64,000 nt of DNA from Actinokineospora diospyrosa (GCF_024171925.1 NZ_JAMTCO010000011.1:186001-250000), one strand, 5' to 3'; counted from the first letter of the stretch, positions 26,932 through 35,776 are shown. Translations and numbers: made by a program. The notes: generated from the letters alone by a model not told the origin.

Positions 26932-27010
26932 GTGATAGCCCCTCTCGACCCGCTCACGGGCCGTATGCAAGCACACCGAAAGCGTGGGGGAACAGGGAAT
27001 GTGGCGTCAT

Positions 27011-27026
27011 CCCGACGATCGTCGGG
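27011..27026. promoter_or_regulatory. 16-bp perfect palindrome upstream of the orphan response regulator
   Basis: CCCGACGATCGTCGGG lies in the 115-bp spacer between ybaK-like and response-regulator genes, 80 bp before the GTG. It could be an operator or a short terminator for the upstream operon. Confidence 0.45.
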
Positions 27027-27046
27027 GCCAACGCCGCTCGTTCGGT

Positions 27047-27586
27047 CTATCGGGCGAGGTCGTCAACGACCTCAGCGCCGGGTAGCGCGGCCATCAAGTC
27101 ACCGGTCACGAGCAGCTTGCTTCCACGGATACCGCTACCGATGACGAGTTCAGGGGCAGCGGCAACAGCGGCGTCTACGTACAGCGGCCACTCTTGCGGC
27201 AATCCAACCGGGGTAATGCCCCCGTAGGCCATTCCGCTCTGTTCGACGGCTAGGTCCATCGGCGCGAAGGAAGCCTTGCGGGCGTTCAGACGCCTGCGCA
27301 GGACACCGTTGACGTCGGCACGCGTCGTCGCAAGGACCAGGCACGCCGCCAAGCGCTCCTCGCCCCCGCGCTTGCCAAGCACGACCACGCAGTTCGCCGA
27401 GGCACCCAGCGGGGACCCGTAGTGCTCGCAGAAGGCCGCGGTGTCGGCGAGCTCGGGGTCGATCTCAGCGACCCCCACGCGGTCGGCAGCGAGCGCCGCA
27501 AGGGCCTTCGCGACGGGGTCGGCGAGCAATTCGGGGTGCTCAGCGGCGGGGAGCACGGTGAGCGTCCCGGCGATGGTCCAGTTCAC
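27047..27586 (-). CDS. YbaK/EbsC family aminoacyl-tRNA deacylase
   Basis: A 179-residue protein with the YbaK/ProX editing fold. The ASANCVVVLGKRGGEERLAA strand, the DVNGVLRRRLNARKASFAP region with the catalytic Lys, and GITPVGLPQEWPLYVD match the family. It hydrolyses mischarged Cys- or Ala-tRNA(Pro) in known members. Its ATG overlaps the stop of the hydrolase gene (ATGA), so it is the third gene of the DUF2516-hydrolase-ybaK operon. Confidence 0.88.
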   Translation of the reverse strand: MNWTIAGTLTVLPAAEHPELLADPVAKALAALAADRVGVAEIDPELADTAAFCEHYGSPLGASANCVVVLGKRGGEERLAACLVLATTRADVNGVLRRRLNARKASFAPMDLAVEQSGMAYGGITPVGLPQEWPLYVDAAVAAAPELVIGSGIRGSKLLVTGDLMAALPGAEVVDDLAR

Positions 27587-28317
27587 CCGGCAGAGGGTAC
27601 GCCGAGGAAGTCCGACAACAGCGAACGCAACTCACGGCGGTGGGTGACCATCGGCGCGGGCGAATCAAACTGGACCATGGTCGCCTTAGGGAAGGCGACC
27701 GCGGCCTCTTGCGCTGTCTCGAGCGGATGCAACAAATCACCGGTAGCCGCAACTATGAGCACTTCTGCGGTGACATGAGTAAGTGGCATCGGATCTGGTA
27801 CTGGAATCTGCGTCGCAACGGCGGCAAGAGCCGGACCCAAGCGCAGCAGCGCGTCAGTGCGCTCGTTGACGTAGTCGTCCAGGCCGCCGGGAGCGTCGGC
27901 AGCGACAAGCGCACGAAGGCGGGCCCGATCACCGTTCAATGCCGCCGTCGACATCTCCAGCACGTGCGCGGCAGACGCCGATGGCCGCGGTTGGGTAAGA
28001 GCGGCAGGCAGCATCAACACAAGCCGGTCGAGCACATCAGGCTCAGTGGATACGAGGTTGCTAAGGGCTGCCGCACCCAAGGACACCCCGATGGCCTGCC
28101 TGACACCGTCTAGAGCACTGCGGACGTCAGCGGCGATCGTCGGGTAATGCCAGTAGTCCAGCGAGGCGTCGGCAGCGTCAGCGTGCGAAGGAAGCGTCAA
28201 CACGATCCGAGTGCCAGGTAGCCCTGACGCTGGGATGCGGGCCTCACCCGCAGTGGCGCCCAACCCCGGGACGATGAGGGTGCGTGGATCTCCCGAGCCG
28301 TGTGCCCGGGCGATCAC
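27583..28317 (-). CDS. Alpha/beta hydrolase family protein
   Basis: A 244-residue hydrolase. The core contains LIVPGLGATAGEAR at the oxyanion position and IGVSLGAAALSNL as nucleophile elbow (GxSxG). The acidic and His positions are likely VAATGDLLHP and APMVTHRRELR. GTG 28317 overlaps the stop of the DUF2516 gene by 4 bp. The substrate is unknown. Confidence 0.78.
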   Translation of the reverse strand: MIARAHGSGDPRTLIVPGLGATAGEARIPASGLPGTRIVLTLPSHADAADASLDYWHYPTIAADVRSALDGVRQAIGVSLGAAALSNLVSTEPDVLDRLVLMLPAALTQPRPSASAAHVLEMSTAALNGDRARLRALVAADAPGGLDDYVNERTDALLRLGPALAAVATQIPVPDPMPLTHVTAEVLIVAATGDLLHPLETAQEAAVAFPKATMVQFDSPAPMVTHRRELRSLLSDFLGVPSAG

Positions 28318-28607
28318 CACCGCTGGCCGCGCTGCACCTCGATCAGCCTCGGCCGCACGTCGACGATGTAGACGAGCGCGGCGACCAGGCCCGCCATCCA
28401 GAAGATCCACCCGGTGCCCGCGAAGCTGAACAGCAGCAGGGCGGCGGTGGCGCCAGCGGTGATACCGACCCAGGCGGGCTTGGTGAGGCGCTCGGCGGCC
28501 GAGTACGCGTCCGGCCGCTGCAGCAGCGCGTGGATGAGCGCGAAGGCCGCGACCGGCACCGCGGCCCAGTCGATGACCTTCAGGATCAAAAGCGCGGAAT
28601 CGGGCAC
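28314..28607 (-). CDS. DUF2516 family membrane protein
   Basis: A 97-residue protein with three hydrophobic helices: LLILKVIDWAAVPVAAFALI, VGITAGATAALLLFSF and WIFWMAGLVAALVYIV. The C-terminus VDVRPRLIEVQRG is conserved. It corresponds to Rv0476. GTG 28607 is the likely start, although a TTG at 28646 extends the frame. Function unknown. It opens a tightly packed operon. Confidence 0.85.
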   Translation of the reverse strand: MPDSALLILKVIDWAAVPVAAFALIHALLQRPDAYSAAERLTKPAWVGITAGATAALLLFSFAGTGWIFWMAGLVAALVYIVDVRPRLIEVQRGQRW

Positions 28608-28700
28608 CCCGTCAGCGTACGTGCGATCCACCCGGGTCCACCACAAGACCCCGCGCGCCCACCCGAGGGGTGACGCACGAGGTCAGGGGTCGGACCGTCG

Positions 28701-29303
28701 TCACTCGGCGGTCGGCTTAGCAGCGGGCTTACGAGCCGCGGGCTTGCGGTTGGCGACCCGACGAGAGGCACTACGGGCCTCTTCGGCTACCTCGTCACCA
28801 GCGTCAACCACGGCCTCGGCGACATCAGCGGCAATGGTCTCCGCCGTCTCGGCGGCCTTCTCGCCAGCCTCACGGGTCTTGCCGGTCACCTTGGCCAGCA
28901 CGTCCTCGGCCAGCGTGCGCGCGTCCCCAGCGGCAACGCCAACGCGAGTCTGGGCAGCCTCGATGGCCTCTTCGAGCTTCTTGACCTGCGGCTGCGAGCG
29001 CAGCTTGCCGAGGGCATCCTCGCCGTGCTCCGCAAGGCCCTGGTAGAGCCGGAGCGCGGCGGCGGTGTACTCCTCGACGAGCTTGCGCAGCTCAGCCGGG
29101 TCGAACTTGCCGCGCAACTCGTTCGGGGTGGCCTCCGCGCGAGCCTTGGCCTTGTTGACGGCGTCAACCACGGCCTTCGCGGCGAGGTCACCGGCGCCGA
29201 GCGCGGCAAGAAGCGGGGTACGGGCCTGCTCGATCGCGGTGTTCACGGCGGCGGCAGCCTGCCCACCTGCCTTACGCACGTCTTCAGTCTTGGGCAGCGT
29301 CAT
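28701..29303 (-). CDS. Heparin-binding haemagglutinin-like coiled-coil protein
   Basis: A 200-residue helical protein resembling mycobacterial HbhA (Rv0475). The N-terminus is KTEDVRKAGGQAAAAVNTAI; a long coiled coil with regular Leu/Ala spacing spans about residues 60-150. The C-terminus is a Lys/Arg/Ala/Pro-rich tail (RKPAARKPAAKP) like the heparin- and DNA-binding tail of HbhA. ATG 29303 follows GAGGAG at 5 nt. In a saprophyte it may bind polyanions or membranes, with no role in adhesion to host cells. Confidence 0.88.
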   Translation of the reverse strand: MTLPKTEDVRKAGGQAAAAVNTAIEQARTPLLAALGAGDLAAKAVVDAVNKAKARAEATPNELRGKFDPAELRKLVEEYTAAALRLYQGLAEHGEDALGKLRSQPQVKKLEEAIEAAQTRVGVAAGDARTLAEDVLAKVTGKTREAGEKAAETAETIAADVAEAVVDAGDEVAEEARSASRRVANRKPAARKPAAKPTAE

Positions 29304-29721
29304 CTTCACTCCTCGGTTCGGCTTCCACAGTGGACTTAGCGGCGGCTGCCTTGTCGGCGTTCTCCCTGCGAAAGGAGTCGTAGACGTCCAACAGCACTTG
29401 CTTCTGCCGCTCGGTCAGGTCACGGTCGGCGCGTACGGCGTCGGTGACCGGGCCCCCGGCCGGGAGGTCGAGGATCCCGGCCTGCACGTACAGCGCCTCG
29501 GCGGAGATCCTGAGCCCTTTGGCGATCTGCTGCAGGATCTCGGCACTGGGTTTGCGCAGGCCACGTTCGATCTGGCTGAGGTAGGGGTTGGAGACGCCCG
29601 CCAACCTCGACAGCTGGCGCAGCGAGATCTTGGCGGTGTTGCGCTGGTGCTTGATGTACTCGCCGATCCCGCGCCCGAGGTCGGCGACCCTGTCCATCGC
29701 ACTGCCCTCGTTGTCGTCCAC
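29284..29721 (-). CDS. XRE family transcriptional regulator (Rv0474-like)
   Basis: A 145-residue protein with an N-terminal XRE HTH (SLRQLSRLAGVSNPYLSQIE then GLRKPSAEILQQIAKGL) and a charged C-terminal region. It overlaps the hbhA-like gene by 20 bp, and the pair is conserved in mycobacteria, so regulation of the downstream gene is plausible. The start is GTG 29721; an ATG at 29697 (MDRVADLG) is possible. Confidence 0.88.
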   Translation of the reverse strand: MDDNEGSAMDRVADLGRGIGEYIKHQRNTAKISLRQLSRLAGVSNPYLSQIERGLRKPSAEILQQIAKGLRISAEALYVQAGILDLPAGGPVTDAVRADRDLTERQKQVLLDVYDSFRRENADKAAAAKSTVEAEPRSEDDAAQD

Positions 29722-29916
29722 CGGTACCGCCTCCTCGTGCCGCTTCCGACGGTACGCCCCGGTGCTAGCTCCTGCAAGCGGACTGCTTGCGCAGGTCAGT
29801 GCGGTCGATCACAGCCACGCAGTGCGGACATCGCCACCGGATCGAGCGAACTCGGACGCCAACCGCAGGTTGGCCTGCCGAGCTCCGCACCGGATCGCTG
29901 CGCGAAGCTTGAGCAC

Positions 29917-30420
29917 ATGACTGAACGGATAGCTCCGCCGCTGACCGGCGGGGAGCGGGAAACGCTTCGAGCGTTCCTGGATTTCCACCGCGCGACGCTG
30001 GAGATGAAGTGCGCTGGCGTGCCGGAGGAGGACATGCACCGACAGGCGTCCCCGCCGTCGGAGTTGACCTTGCTGGGGCTGCTGCGGCACATGGCCGAGG
30101 TGGAGCGGACCTGGTTCCGCAGGGTCATCAACCAGGAGGACCTGCCGTTCGTGTGGTCCGACAGCGGCGACTACCAGCAGGCCTTCAACCTCGAAGGCGC
30201 CACAGCCGCCGAGGCGTTGGCGACGTGGCAGCGGGAGGTGGCGCACTCGCGCGAGGTCGAGAAGGCAGCGGAGTCGCTTGATGTGACCGGGTACTTCCCA
30301 CGGTGGGAGGCAGACGTGTCACTCAGGCTCGTGATCCTGCATCTCATCCACGAGTACGCCCGGCACAACGGTCACGCGGACTTCTTGCGCGAAGCGATAG
30401 ATGGCACTACCGGGGCTTGA
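29917..30420 (+). CDS. DinB family protein (DUF664)
   Basis: A 167-residue four-helix bundle of the DinB/YfiT superfamily. It has SELTLLGLLRHMAEVERTWF with a metal-ligand His and the later HLIHEYARHNGHADFLRE motif (second and third His). Such proteins are thiol-dependent (often mycothiol-dependent) transferases in actinobacteria, consistent with mshA in this genome. The 3' end overlaps the convergent kinase gene by 14 bp. Confidence 0.87.
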   Translation: MTERIAPPLTGGERETLRAFLDFHRATLEMKCAGVPEEDMHRQASPPSELTLLGLLRHMAEVERTWFRRVINQEDLPFVWSDSGDYQQAFNLEGATAAEALATWQREVAHSREVEKAAESLDVTGYFPRWEADVSLRLVILHLIHEYARHNGHADFLREAIDGTTGA

Positions 30421-31030
30421 GATGGCCTAAGACCCAGTCCGCCACGGCCTTCGTCGTGTCTTCCACCGTGGCATCTGTGGTGTCCAGCAGTCGCATCGGT
30501 GGGTCTGTCTCAGTCGTCTTCATCCACGTGTTGAAGGCGAGCATGTCGGCGATGCGCTGCTCGTCATCCCAGCCGCGCCAGGCAGGGCGGCCGCGCAGTC
30601 GGCGGGCCAAGACGTCATCGTCGGCCACCAGTGCGAGGTAGTGGATGTCCGAGAAGAGGGCGCGTTCAGGCCGACGTTCGAACTGGGGCGGGGCGACGGT
30701 GCCGCACAGCACCGTCGGGCGACCGTTCTGGTTGACCATGGCCGCCATCCGCAGCCAGGTCTGCCGGAACGACCCGTAGTCGTCCTCGGGGTCGCGCAAG
30801 GCGCCGATCCACAGCACGTCCTGCTCCAGGACGACGGCGTGGTCGCCTAGGAGCGCGCCAAGGCCGCGGCACACGGTGGACTTACCGGTGCCGCTTGGCC
30901 CGGTCAGGGCGAACATCGGGAGCCGCGAGAAGGGCTCCCGATGTCCGCACAACCCGCAGACCAGGACATCACCGTCGACCCGAGGTACGTCGGCCCACTC
31001 ACCGCAGGCCGCGCAGATCATCGGGTTCAA
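30407..31030 (-). CDS. Zinc-ribbon plus P-loop nucleotide kinase/ATPase
   Basis: 207 residues. The first 30 form a zinc ribbon (Cys6, Cys9, Cys25, Cys28), and the rest is a small P-loop kinase-like domain with Walker A GPSGTGKS at 44-51. A LEQDVLWIG element follows (substrate Asp) and a RRLRGRPAWRGWDDE lid-like region with Arg residues. It resembles AAA_33/ZTL kinases. It is transcribed 6 bp after another zinc-ribbon gene. The substrate is unknown. Confidence 0.8.
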   Translation of the reverse strand: MNPMICAACGEWADVPRVDGDVLVCGLCGHREPFSRLPMFALTGPSGTGKSTVCRGLGALLGDHAVVLEQDVLWIGALRDPEDDYGSFRQTWLRMAAMVNQNGRPTVLCGTVAPPQFERRPERALFSDIHYLALVADDDVLARRLRGRPAWRGWDDEQRIADMLAFNTWMKTTETDPPMRLLDTTDATVEDTTKAVADWVLGHLKPR

Positions 31031-31036
31031 CGGCGA

Positions 31037-31405
31037 CTAGTCGAAGAGGTCTTCGAGGAAGCTCTTCTTCCGCCTCTTGTGCCCATAGTGGCCACCGTGG
31101 CCGCCATGGTGGCCGTACCCGGGAGGCGAGTCGCGGTACCCAGGGGGCGAGTCGCGGTAGCCGGGCGCGTACCCCTGAGGCGGGTACGGCGCCGCGGGAG
31201 CCGGGTAAGCGGCAGGAGGCGGCGTCGGCGCACCCTGGTACGGGGGCGGCGGTGCCGCCGCCGTGTAGTGGCGCTGCTCAGCCGCGGCAATCTGCTCGAG
31301 CTCACCACGGTCGAGGAAGATGCCCCGACACCCATCGCACTGGTCGATGTGCACGCCAAGGCGGTCGACGGTGCGCATCACGTTTTGGCACTTCGGACAA
31401 ATCAC
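31037..31405 (-). CDS. TFIIB-type zinc ribbon protein with Pro/Tyr/Gly-rich tail
   Basis: A 122-residue protein. The N-terminal zf-TFIIB motif has Cys3, Cys6, Cys23, Cys26 (ICPKC, QCDGCRGIFLDRGELE). A low-complexity tail with repeated RDSPPGY units and a His/Gly stretch ends in KRRKKSFLEDLFD. The conserved C-terminal peptide after a disordered linker suggests a docking motif. It is likely co-transcribed with the following zinc-ribbon kinase gene. Confidence 0.85.
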   Translation of the reverse strand: MICPKCQNVMRTVDRLGVHIDQCDGCRGIFLDRGELEQIAAAEQRHYTAAAPPPPYQGAPTPPPAAYPAPAAPYPPQGYAPGYRDSPPGYRDSPPGYGHHGGHGGHYGHKRRKKSFLEDLFD

Positions 31406-31528
31406 TTCATCAGACTACGCAGTTACTGGTGCGCATGTCGGCATAGCCACGATCAACATCTGTGAGTACCAGGTTGTAGGCGTCGCACACATGGTCGATC
31501 GGGACCGCGCTACCTACCGTGATCAGCT

Positions 31529-32296
31529 ATGACAAGTGGTCCGGATCACATCGGCGACCTCGCCGGGCGCACCGCCCTGGTGACCGGCGGCGCGAGCGGG
31601 ATCGGCCGGGCATGCGTGCTCGCGCTGGCGGCGGCGGGCGCGAAAGTGCACGTCGTCGACCGGGCGGGACCCGCGGCCGAGGCGGTCGCCGCCGAGGTCG
31701 GCGGGGTGGCGCACGTGGTCGACCTCGCCGACCCCACCTCGGTGGCGGCGTTGCCCGCCGAGGTCGACGTCCTGATCAACAACGCCGGGTTGCAGCACGT
31801 CGCACCGCTGCACGAGTTCCCGCCGGAGCGGTTCGAGTTGATCCAACTGGTGATGGTCACCGCGCCGTTCTTGCTGGTCCGCCGCGTCCTGCCGCACATG
31901 TACGCGGGTGGGTGGGGGCGGGTGGTCAACATCTCCAGCGTCCACGGCTTGCGGGCCAGCGCGTACAAGGCTGCCTACGTCACCGCTAAGCACGCGCTGG
32001 AGGGCCTGTCGAAGGTCACCGCGATAGAGGGCGCACCGCACGGGGTGACGAGCAACTGCGTCAGCCCCGGCTACGTACGCACGCCTCTAGTGACCGGGCA
32101 GATAGAGGCGCAGTCCCGCGCGCACGGGGTGGGCGCCGACGAGGTCGTAGAGCAAGTGCTCTTGGACCGGTCGCCGATCAAGCGGCTGGTCGAACCGGAA
32201 GACGTCGCCGCCACCGTCGTGTGGCTGTGCGGCCCGCACACCGCCAATGTCACCGGCACCTCGATCCCGGTCGACGGCGGCTGGACAGCCAACTGA
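31529..32296 (+). CDS. 3-hydroxybutyrate dehydrogenase (SDR)
   Basis: NAD-dependent interconversion of 3-hydroxybutyrate and acetoacetate. 255 residues. Cofactor motif TGGASGIGRA, NNAG motif, catalytic Ser in NISSVHG and Tyr/Lys in AAYVTAKHALEG. The PGYVRTPLVTGQIEAQ segment, with a Gln after LVTGQI, is characteristic of D-3-hydroxybutyrate dehydrogenases. It is followed 20 bp later by an MFS transporter gene, suggesting uptake and oxidation of hydroxybutyrate or a related acid. Confidence 0.9.
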   Translation: MTSGPDHIGDLAGRTALVTGGASGIGRACVLALAAAGAKVHVVDRAGPAAEAVAAEVGGVAHVVDLADPTSVAALPAEVDVLINNAGLQHVAPLHEFPPERFELIQLVMVTAPFLLVRRVLPHMYAGGWGRVVNISSVHGLRASAYKAAYVTAKHALEGLSKVTAIEGAPHGVTSNCVSPGYVRTPLVTGQIEAQSRAHGVGADEVVEQVLLDRSPIKRLVEPEDVAATVVWLCGPHTANVTGTSIPVDGGWTAN

Positions 32297-32316
32297 ACCG
32301 ATAGGAGTGACCCGCC

Positions 32317-33627
32317 ATGTCCAAGCCATTTGTGCGGATCGTCGGCGCGAGCCTGATCGGCACCACCATCGAGTGGTACGACTTCTTCCTCTACACGTCG
32401 GCCGCAGCTCTGGTGTTCAACAAGCTGTTCTTCCCGACAGCGGACCCTCTTACCGGCACGTTGCTGGCGTTCCTGACCTACGCGGTCGGCTTCATGGCCA
32501 GGCCCATCGGCGGGCTGATCTTCGGGCACTACGGCGACAGAATAGGTCGCAAACGCTTGCTCGTCCTTAGCCTGTTACTGATGGGCGGGTCTACCTTCGC
32601 GATGGGCCTGCTGCCGACCTACGCCGCTATAGGAGCGGCCGCACCGATCTTGCTTACCGTGCTGCGCTTGGTCCAAGGGTTCGCCCTGGGAGGCGAGTGG
32701 GGCGGTGCCGTGCTGATCGTCTCCGAGCACGGGTCTCCAGAACGGCGCGGGTTCTGGGCGTCTTGGCCGCAGTGCGGCGCTCCGGGCGGGAACCTGCTGG
32801 CCACGGGCGTCTTAGCGCTGTTGGCGACGGTCCAGTCGGATGCGACGTTCCTGGCCTGGGGTTGGCGTGTCCCGTTCCTGCTGTCCGGCGTCTTGGTGCT
32901 CATCGGACTCTGGATCCGGCTGACCGTGACCGAGTCACCGGTGTTCCTCGACGCCCAGGCCAAAGCAGCTCAACACGCGGAGCCACATGTGCCGGTGGTG
33001 GAGGTCTTCCGGAACAGTTGGCAACGGGTCCTGGTCACCATCGGCGCGCGTATGGCCGAGAACGTGTCCTACTACATCATCACCGCCTTCATCCTGGTCT
33101 ACGTCACCACCGGGTTGGGCTTGGCGAAGACAATTGGGCTCAACGCCGTGATGATCGGCTCCGCCGTGCACTTCGTCAGCATTCCGCTATGGGGTGCGCT
33201 GTCTGACCGCCTCGGGCGGCGGCCGGTCTACCTGTTCGGTGCCGTGGCCATGGCGGTGTGGGCCTTTGTGTTCTTCGCGCTTCTGAACACGCGCTCGCCT
33301 GGCGTCATCATCTTGGCGGCCACGGTAGGCCTAACGCTCCACGGCGCGATGTACGGCCCGCAAGCGGCCTTCTTCTCCGAGCAGTTCCCCACGCGGGTGC
33401 GCTACACGGGCCTGTCAGTGGGAGGCCAACTGTCCTCGATCGCCGCTGGAGCGCTAGCGCCGCTCATCGCGACGGCCTTGTTCCAGCGGTACGGGAGCAC
33501 ACTGCCGGTGTCGCTCTACCTGGTGGGGATGTGCGCGATCACCACCGTCGCGGTGCTGGCCGCGCGGGAGACCCGTGGCCAATCGCTCGCCGAGCCCGAG
33601 CCCACGACCGCTCGCGTACCGGCGTGA
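32317..33627 (+). CDS. MFS transporter, metabolite:H+ symporter (MHS) family
   Basis: A 436-residue 12-helix transporter. MHS-family hallmarks are IGTTIEWYDFFLYTSAAALVF (helix 1), GHYGDRIGRKRLLVLSLLLM (loop 2-3) and RLVQGFALGGEWGGAVLI (helix 4). Known members import organic acids, shikimate or betaine. AGGAG lies upstream of the ATG. The gene pair with hydroxybutyrate dehydrogenase suggests a short hydroxy- or keto-acid substrate. Confidence 0.9.
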   Translation: MSKPFVRIVGASLIGTTIEWYDFFLYTSAAALVFNKLFFPTADPLTGTLLAFLTYAVGFMARPIGGLIFGHYGDRIGRKRLLVLSLLLMGGSTFAMGLLPTYAAIGAAAPILLTVLRLVQGFALGGEWGGAVLIVSEHGSPERRGFWASWPQCGAPGGNLLATGVLALLATVQSDATFLAWGWRVPFLLSGVLVLIGLWIRLTVTESPVFLDAQAKAAQHAEPHVPVVEVFRNSWQRVLVTIGARMAENVSYYIITAFILVYVTTGLGLAKTIGLNAVMIGSAVHFVSIPLWGALSDRLGRRPVYLFGAVAMAVWAFVFFALLNTRSPGVIILAATVGLTLHGAMYGPQAAFFSEQFPTRVRYTGLSVGGQLSSIAAGALAPLIATALFQRYGSTLPVSLYLVGMCAITTVAVLAARETRGQSLAEPEPTTARVPA

Positions 33628-33650
33628 CCCGGCTGTGCACTCCTGTTCCT

Positions 33651-33793
33651 GCTCGATGGGGCGGACTTGGTTTGCGTGTGTGTGGACACCCGTAGCGTTT
33701 CCTCGCGGCAGGGCCAGTCATTTCGGCCCCTGCTTTGCGGACCTTCCACGGGTGTCGTAGGGGCCCCACGCAAACAAGTCCGCCCTATCGAGC
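33651..33793. repeat. 143-bp palindromic element, copy 2
   Basis: Second copy of the element at 12660-12806, same orientation. The arms start GCTCGAT (33651) and end ATCGAGC (33793), and pair through about 33678 with one bulge and one G.U. An inner 9-bp stem (GACACCCGT at 33685-33693) pairs with 33748-33756. The core from GACACCC to GGGTGTC is almost identical between copies. It lies between the transporter and the regulator gene and may also act as a terminator there. Confidence 0.85.
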
Positions 33794-33865
33794 CAACCGC
33801 TCGGGACCGTCCACGAACCGGGCGGCCCCGAGCCGTACACGCGGTTGGTGCGGATTGGTGCGACC

Positions 33866-35776
33866 ATGTCGTCCGTGAGGGCCCACGACGCCGTGCGTGA
33901 ACTGGTCGGACTACTCGCCACCGGAGCGAGTGGAGAACGGCTGGCCCAGGTAGCGGTAACAGCACGGGCAGCAGGGCTGAATGCTGATGAGCTTGCCGCC
34001 GTCGACCAGGCCGCCGAGTACGCCCTCCAGGTACGGCAGACCCTCGTGGCGCACCGCAGGCGCGAGGCAGAGCTAACCGCCCTCTTCGACACAGCCAGCG
34101 ACCTGGCACGTCTACGCGACACGGACGCGGTACTGCGATCGATCGTGCGGCGGACGAGGACGCTGCTACGGGTCAACGTCTCCTACCTGACGCTCAACGA
34201 CGAGCAAACCGGCCGGACATACATGCGAGTCACCGACGGCTCGGCGTCCGCCCTGTTCCAGCAGGTGACGCTAGGGATGGGCGAGGGCCTGGGAGGGCTG
34301 GTAGCGCAAACAGCCCGGCCTTACGCCACCCGCGACTACTTCGCCGACCCTCGCTTCAGACACACGACGCCTATCGACTCGTCGGTGCACGATGAAGGTA
34401 TTACGGCGATCTTGGGCGTCCCCTTGGCCGTTGGCGGCAAGGTCATCGGGGTCCTGTTTGCCGCAGACCGCTCAGCCAGGGACTTCTCACCAGACGAGGT
34501 CGCCTTGGCATCGTCCCTGGCAGACCACGCCGCCATCGCGATCGACAACGCACGGCTGCTCGACGAGACCCGCCTAGCGCTCGACAACCTCAACACCGCG
34601 AACGGCACGATCAGCGCCCACAACGAAGCCATGCGGCGCGCCGAAGACGCTCACGACAAGCTCACCGACCTGATCCTGCGTGGGGGTGACCTACCGGAGA
34701 TCGCGGCAGCCGTGGCGGAGGTGCTCCACGGCGACATTGCCGTGTTCGACGCAACCGGGGTAGAGCTTGCGCACGTCGGGGACAGCCAGGCGTCTGTGAC
34801 CGATGAGGCTGTAACCGCCGCTCGGACCTCAGGCCGCGCTGTGCCAACCGAAGACGGTTGGGTCTGTGCGGTCCAGGCAGGGCAAGAGCTTCTCGGCAGC
34901 CTCCTGCTCACTGGCAGGCCTGACCTGGCAGACGCGGATCGGCGGCTGTTCGAACGCGCGGGCGTGGTCACAGCGCTGCTCCTCATGCTGCGCCGGTCAG
35001 TCGCGCAGGCCGAAGACGAAGTTCGTGGCGAGTTGTTGACAGACCTGCTCGCCGCGCCGGACCGCAATCCCGCCGCGCTCGTGGCGCGTGGCCACCGCTT
35101 GGGGGTGGACCTCGGCGAGGCCTACGCGGTTCTGGTGATCACGGCGGACCAGGTGTCCCGGCGGCGCCTTCTCTCCGCGGCGAACCGTTTCGCGGTGCTG
35201 ATCGGCGTGCACGCGGATCAGGTAGCCCTACTCGCACGCACCGACGACCCCAGCGCTCTTGCCGCAAGAGTCGCCGAGTCTCTTACTTCCACTGTGGACT
35301 CACCGGTGACCGTTGGCGCTGCCGGACCTGCGTGCGGCGTCGAGGGTCTAGTGGCCGCACACACTGAAGCGATGCGCTGTGTCCGGTCAATGCTGGCGTT
35401 GGGCCGCACTGGCGAAGGCGGCACTATGTCCGACCTCGGTTTCGTTGGCCTCTTGCTCGGTGACGCCGACTTGGAAGGCTACGTGCACAGCACACTTGGC
35501 CCTGTCCTGGAATACGACGACCGCAGGGGAACCGAGCTCCTACGTACCATCGAGGCCTACTTCACCGCGGGCGCCAACCTCACCCGGGCCAAAGAGAACC
35601 TCCACGTGCACGTGAACACGGTCGTCCAGCGGTTGGAGCGGATCGGTTCCCTGCTCGGCGCTGACTGGCAAACCCCTGAGCGTGCTCTAGAGATCCAACT
35701 CGCGCTGCGCTTGTTCCAACTCACCTCCTCCCAGCGAGCGGCCCAAGGCCACACGCCAGAGGCCGACCCCCAGTGA
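33866..35776 (+). CDS. GAF domain plus PucR/CdaR-type transcriptional regulator
   Basis: A 636-residue regulator. A GAF domain spans about residues 65-225 (LGMGEGLGGLVAQTARPYATRDYF, ILGVPLAVGGKVIGVLFAAD). A middle region carries a second sensor-like segment. A GGDEF-related CdaR region (LGVDLGEAYAVLVITAD) precedes the C-terminal PucR HTH_30 (TRAKENLHVHVNTVVQRLERI). Its position after hydroxybutyrate dehydrogenase and the MHS transporter suggests it regulates that pair. ATG 33866 is used; GTG 33845 is possible. Confidence 0.88.
   Translation: MSSVRAHDAVRELVGLLATGASGERLAQVAVTARAAGLNADELAAVDQAAEYALQVRQTLVAHRRREAELTALFDTASDLARLRDTDAVLRSIVRRTRTLLRVNVSYLTLNDEQTGRTYMRVTDGSASALFQQVTLGMGEGLGGLVAQTARPYATRDYFADPRFRHTTPIDSSVHDEGITAILGVPLAVGGKVIGVLFAADRSARDFSPDEVALASSLADHAAIAIDNARLLDETRLALDNLNTANGTISAHNEAMRRAEDAHDKLTDLILRGGDLPEIAAAVAEVLHGDIAVFDATGVELAHVGDSQASVTDEAVTAARTSGRAVPTEDGWVCAVQAGQELLGSLLLTGRPDLADADRRLFERAGVVTALLLMLRRSVAQAEDEVRGELLTDLLAAPDRNPAALVARGHRLGVDLGEAYAVLVITADQVSRRRLLSAANRFAVLIGVHADQVALLARTDDPSALAARVAESLTSTVDSPVTVGAAGPACGVEGLVAAHTEAMRCVRSMLALGRTGEGGTMSDLGFVGLLLGDADLEGYVHSTLGPVLEYDDRRGTELLRTIEAYFTAGANLTRAKENLHVHVNTVVQRLERIGSLLGADWQTPERALEIQLALRLFQLTSSQRAAQGHTPEADPQ

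Noticed and set aside
20847..28317. Genomic island or prophage inserted between DUF2505 and DUF2516 genes
   Set aside because: Compared with mycobacteria the genes are different, but there is no integrase, tRNA, attachment repeat or phage gene. Ordinary lineage-specific gene content is sufficient.
30407..30420. Frameshift joining the DinB and kinase genes
   Set aside because: They are on opposite strands with complete domains; the 14-bp overlap is a normal convergent end.
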